Positions 59,201-64,000 of a stretch of 64,000 nucleotides of DNA are shown piece by piece; positions within the stretch are counted from its first letter, which is position 1; each line of letters starts with the position of its first letter. The notes beneath the pieces were generated by a model. The model was not told where the DNA came from. It worked only from the letters and a program-made list of their open reading frames with translations, and did no database searches. The stretch spans positions 40,387,616-40,451,615 of the forward strand of contig CM055901.1 in the NCBI GenBank assembly GCA_029582155.1, given 5' to 3'. The position numbers were made by a program, and so were the translations under genes. The DNA comes from Panopea generosa (lineage: Eukaryota; Mollusca; Bivalvia; Adapedonta; Hiatellidae).

Positions 59201-62200
59201 ATGTACTTCCACAGCAGCCTTGAACATCATTATAGTTCTTAGGTACTACCACAGCAGCCTTGAACATGATCATAGTTCTTAGGTACTACCACAACAGCAT
59301 TAAACATGATTATAGTTCATAAGTACTACTACAGCAGCATTGAACATGATCATAGATCTTATGCATTACAACAGCAGCATTGAACACGATCATAGTTCTA
59401 AGGTCCTACCAGAGCAGCCTTGAACATGATCATAGTTCTTAGGTACTACCACAACAGCATTGAACATGATTATAGTTCTTATGTACTACCACAACATCAT
59501 TGAACATGATTATAGTTCTTAGGTACTACCACAGCAGCCTTAAACATGATCATAGTTCTTAGGTACTACAACAGCAGCTTTGGACAAGATCATAGTTCTT
59601 ATGCATTACAACAGCAGCTTTGAACACGATCATAGTTCTAAGGTACTACCACAGCAGCCTTGAACATGATAATAGTTCTTAGGTACTACCACAACAGCAT
59701 TGAAAATGATTATAGTTCTTATGTACTACCACAACAGCATTAAACATGATTATAGTTCTTATGTTCTACAACAGCAGCCTTTAACATGATTATAGTTCTT
59801 AGGTACTACCACAGCAGCCTTGAACATGATCATAGTTCTTAAGTTCTACCACAGCAGCATTGAACATGATCATAGTTCTTAGGTACTACCACAGCAGCCT
59901 AGAACATGATAATTGTTCTTAGGTACTACCACAACAGCATTGAAAATGATTATAGTTCTTATGTACTACCACAACAGCATTAAACATGATTATAGTTCTT
60001 ATGTTCTACAACAGCAGCCTTTAACATGATTATAGTTCTTAGGTACTACCACAGCAGCCTTGAACATGATCATAGTTCTTAAGTTCTACCACAGCAGCAT
60101 TGAACATGATCATAGTTCTTAGGTACTACCACAACAGCCTTGAACTTGATTATAGTTCTTATGTCTATCACAGCAACCTTGAACATGACCATAGTTCTTA
60201 AGTACTACCACAACAGCATTGAACATGATCATAGTTCTAAGGTACTACCACAGCAGCATTGAACACGATCATAGTTCTCAGGTACTACCACAGCAACATT
60301 GAACATGATTATAGATCTTAGGTACTACCACAGCAGCCTTGAATATGAATATAGTTCTTAGGTACTACCACAGCAGCCTTTAACATGATTATAGTTCTTA
60401 TGTACTACCACAGCAGTCTTGAACATGATCATAGTTGATATATACTACCACAACAGCCTTGAAAATGACCATAGTTCTTGTGTACTACCACAACAGTTTT
60501 TACATGATCATAGTTCTTAGGTAACTACCACAGCAGCCTTGAACATGATCATAGTTCTAAGGTACTACAACAGCAGCCTTGAACATGATCTTAGTTCTTA
60601 AGTATTACTACAGCAGCATTGAACATGATCAAAGTTCTCAGGTACATGTACTACCAAAGCAGCCTTGAACATGATTATAGTTCTTAGGTACTACCACAGC
60701 AGCCTTGAACATGATCATATTTGTTAGGTACTACCACAGCAGCCTTGAATATGATAATAGTTCTTATGTACTACCACAGCAGCATTGAACATGATCAAAG
60801 TTCTTAGGAACTACCAAAGCAGCCTTGAACATGATCATAGTTCTTAAATACTACCACAGCAGCCTTGAACATGATCATAGTTCTTAGGAACTACCCCAAC
60901 AGCCTTGAACATGATCATAGTTCTTAAGTACTACCACAGCAGCATTGAACACGATCATAGTTCTTAGGTACTACCACAGCAGCATTGAACGCGATCATAG
61001 TTCTTAGGTACTACCACAGCAGTATTGAACATGATTATAGTTCTTAGGTACTACCACAGCAGCCTTGAACATGATTATAGTTCTAAGGTACTACCACAGC
61101 AGCCTTTAACATGATTATAGTTCTTATGTACTACCACAGCAATCTTGAACATGATCATAGTTGCTATGTACTACCACAGCAGCCTTGAACATGACCATAG
61201 TTATTGTGTACTACCACAGCAGCATTGAACATGATCATAGTTCTTAGGTACTACCACAGCAGCTTTGAACATGATCATAGTTCTTAGGTTCTACCACAGC
61301 AGCTTTGAACATGATCATAGTTCTAAAGTACTACTACAGCAGCATTGAACATGATCAAAGTTCTTAGGTACTACCACAGCAGCCTTTAACATGATCATAG
61401 TTTGTAGGTACTACCTAAGCAGCCTTGAACATGATCATAGTTCTTAGGTACTACCACAGTAGCATTGAACATGATCATAGTTCTTAGGTACTACCACAGC
61501 AGCCCTGAACATGATCATAGTTCTTAAGTACTACCACAGCAGCATTGAACATGATCTAAGTTCTTAGGTACTACCACAGCAGCTTTGAACATGATCATAT
61601 TTCTTATGCATTACAAAAGCAGCTTTGAACACGATCATAGTTCTTAGGTACTACTACAACAGGATTGAACATGATCATAGTTCTTATGTACTAACACAAC
61701 AGTATTGAACATGATTATAGTTCTAATGTACTACCACAGCAGCCTTGAACATGATTATAGTTCTACGGTTACTACCACAGCAGCCTTAAACATGATCATA
61801 GTTATTAGGTACTACCACAACAGTCTTGAACATGATCATAGTTATTATGTACTAAAACAGCAGCCTTGAACATGATTGTAGTTCTTAAGTACTACCACAG
61901 CAGCATTGAACATGATCAAAGTTCTTACGTACTACCAGAGCAGCATTGAACATGATCATAGTTCTTAGGTACTACCACAGCAGCCTTGAACATGATCATA
62001 GTTCTTAGGTACTACAACAGCAGCTTTGAACATGTTCATATTTCTTATGCATTACAAAAGCAGCTTTGAACACGATCATAGTTCTTAGGTACTACCACAA
62101 CAGGATTGAACATGATCATAGTTCTTATGTACTAACACAACAGTATTGAACATGATTATAGTTCTAATGTACTACCACAGCAGCCTTGAACATGATTATA

Positions 62201-64000
62201 GTTCTACGGTACTACCACAGCAGCCTTAAACATGATCATAGTTATTAGGTACTACCACAACAGCCTTGAACATGATCATAGTTATTATGTACTACAACAG
62301 CAGCCTTGAACATGATTGTAGTTCTTAAGTACTACCACAGCAGCATTGAACATGATCAAAGTTCTTACGTACTACCAGAGCAGCATTGAACATGATCATA
62401 GTTCTTAGGTACTACCACAGCAGCTTTGAACATGATCATAGTTCTTAGGTACTACCACAGCAGCATTGAACATGATCATAGTTCTTATGTACTACCACAG
62501 AAACATTGAACATGATTATAGTTCTAAGGTACTACCACAGCAGACTTGAACATGATCAGAGTTCTTAGGTACTACAACAGCAGCCTTGAACATGATTATA
62601 GTTCTTATGTACTACCACAGCAGCATTGAGCATGATAATAGTTCTTATGTACTACCAAAGCAGCCTTGAACATGATCATAGTTCTTATGTACTACAACAG
62701 CAGCCTTGAACATGAGCATAGTTCTTATGTACTACCACAGCAGCATTGAACATGATCATAGTTCTTATGTACTACCACAGAAACATTGAACATGATTATA
62801 TTTCTTAGGTACTACCACAGCAGACTTGAAGAAGATCAGAGTTCTTATGTACGACCACAGCGGCCTTGAACATTATCATAGTTCTTATGTACTACCACGG
62901 CAGCATTGAGCATGATTATAGTTCTTATGTACTAACAAAGCAGCCTTGAACATGATCATAGTTCTTACGTACTCCCAGAGCAGCCTTGAACATGATCATA
63001 GTTCTTAGGTATTACCACAGCAGCCTTGAACATGATCATAGTTCTTAGGTACTACCACAACATCATTGAACACGATTATAGTTATTTGGTACTACTTAAG
63101 CAGCATTGAACACGATCATAGTTCTTAGGTACTAACACAGCTGCATTGAACACGATCATAATTCTTAGGTACTACCACAGCAACATTGAACATGATTATT
63201 GTTCTTAGGTACATTTGTACTACCACAGCAACCTTGAACATGATTATAGTTCTTAGGTACTACCACAGCAGACTTGAAGATGATCAGAGTTCTTATGTAC
63301 GACCACAGCAGCCTTGAACATTATAATAGTTCTTATGTACTACCACGGCTGCATTGAGCATGATTATAGTTCTTATGTACTAACAAAGCAGCCTTGAACA
63401 TGATCATAGTTCTTATGTACTACCACAGCAGCCTTGAACATGATCATAGTTCTTAGGTACTACCACAGCAGCCTTGAACATGGTCATAGTTCTTAGGTAC
63501 TACTACAACATCATTGAACACGGATTATAGTTATTTGGTACTACTTAAGCAGCATTGAACACGATCATAGTTCTTAGGTACTAACACAGCTGCATTGAAC
63601 ACGATAATAATTCTTAGGTACTACCACAGCAACATTGAACATGATTATAGTTCTTAGGTACTACCACAGCAACCTTGAACATGATTATAGATCAAAGGTA
63701 CTACCACAGAAACATTGCACATGATTATAGTTCTTATGTACTACCACAGTAGTCTTGAACATGATTATAGTTGTTATGTACTACCACAACAGACTTGAAC
63801 ATAATCATAGTTCTTGTGTACTACCACAGCAGCTTTTTACATGATCATAGTTCTTAGTTACTACCACAGCAGCCTTTAACATGATCATAGTTCTTAGGTA
63901 CTACCACAACAGCCTTGAACATGATCATAGTTCTTAAGTACTACTACAACAGCATTGAATATGATCATAGTTCTTAGGTACTACCACAGCAACATTGAAC
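56297..64000. repeat. 40-bp minisatellite array, about 190 copies, continues past window
   Basis: Units read TTCTTAGGTACTACCACAGC then AGCCTTGAACATGATCATAG (40 bp), with AGCATTG, ACACGATC, TTATGTACT and GATTATAG variants. Long-range copies exist: 240 bp (59701 against 59941), 320 bp (59041 against 59361) and about 440 bp (61611 against 62052; 62823 against 63267), that is 6-, 8- and 11-unit blocks. No exon interrupts it. Confidence 0.97.

Overview
This is eukaryotic, AT-rich, repeat-dense DNA, most likely from a mollusc and probably a bivalve. The evidence is intron-split extracellular-domain exons, a tRNA-derived SINE with a (CAA)n tail, several short elements with tandem cores of the kind common in bivalves (Pearl-like, with 'ataactctg...agagttat' and 'accttgacctttga' cores), and two invertebrate-type LINE remnants. 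The species cannot be fixed from the sequence alone.

One gene accounts for all the convincing host coding sequence. It runs on the minus strand from at least 53359 down to a stop codon at 1653-1655. Seven exons are readable: four thrombospondin type-1 (TSP1) exons (53195-53359, 52209-52373, 35298-35462, 28633-28809), two exons of a fibrinogen-related, contactin-associated-protein-like C-terminal domain (15883-16029, 12380-12787), and a short terminal exon (1653-1714). All internal exons are phase 1-1 and a multiple of 3 long, and the splice junctions join in frame. About 1.3 kb of coding sequence is spread over 51.7 kb. The 5' end, including signal peptide, first exons and promoter, lies beyond the window.

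The rest is intron and flank, and more than half of the window is locally amplified tandem repeat. Moving left to right: a 32-bp array (1-786); the terminal exon; a SINE (2574-2896); a 31-bp array (3302-5716) split by a 787-bp TTAA-flanked palindromic transposon; a 140-bp satellite (6340-9870); a decayed Ty3/gypsy pol (10340-12330) with a 456-bp element inside it; the C-terminal domain exons; a decayed LINE (16465-18625); a hAT-like short element (18626-19221); a 4.6-kb foldback-like structure (19387-23967) whose arms are inverted 21-bp arrays; a Pearl-like element (25541-26016); an internally deleted Tx1/L1-like LINE (26600-28570); a TSP1 exon; a 48-bp array (29396-33320); a TSP1 exon; an 11.9-kb 28-bp array (35590-47455); a 2.2-kb repeat with a 727-bp higher-order period (47456-49665); a 29-bp array (49716-51245); two TSP1 exons; a second Pearl-like element (54085-55342); a 51-bp array (55437-55878); and a 40-bp array from 56297 to the window end.

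Long open frames inside the arrays arise from repeat period and base composition and are not annotated as genes. The points most worth following up are the TSP1/CNTNAP-like gene with satellite-filled introns, the foldback-like element, the 456-bp element family with 4-bp target duplications, the TTAA element with its recoverable empty site, and the repeated nuclear-receptor-like DR0 motif.
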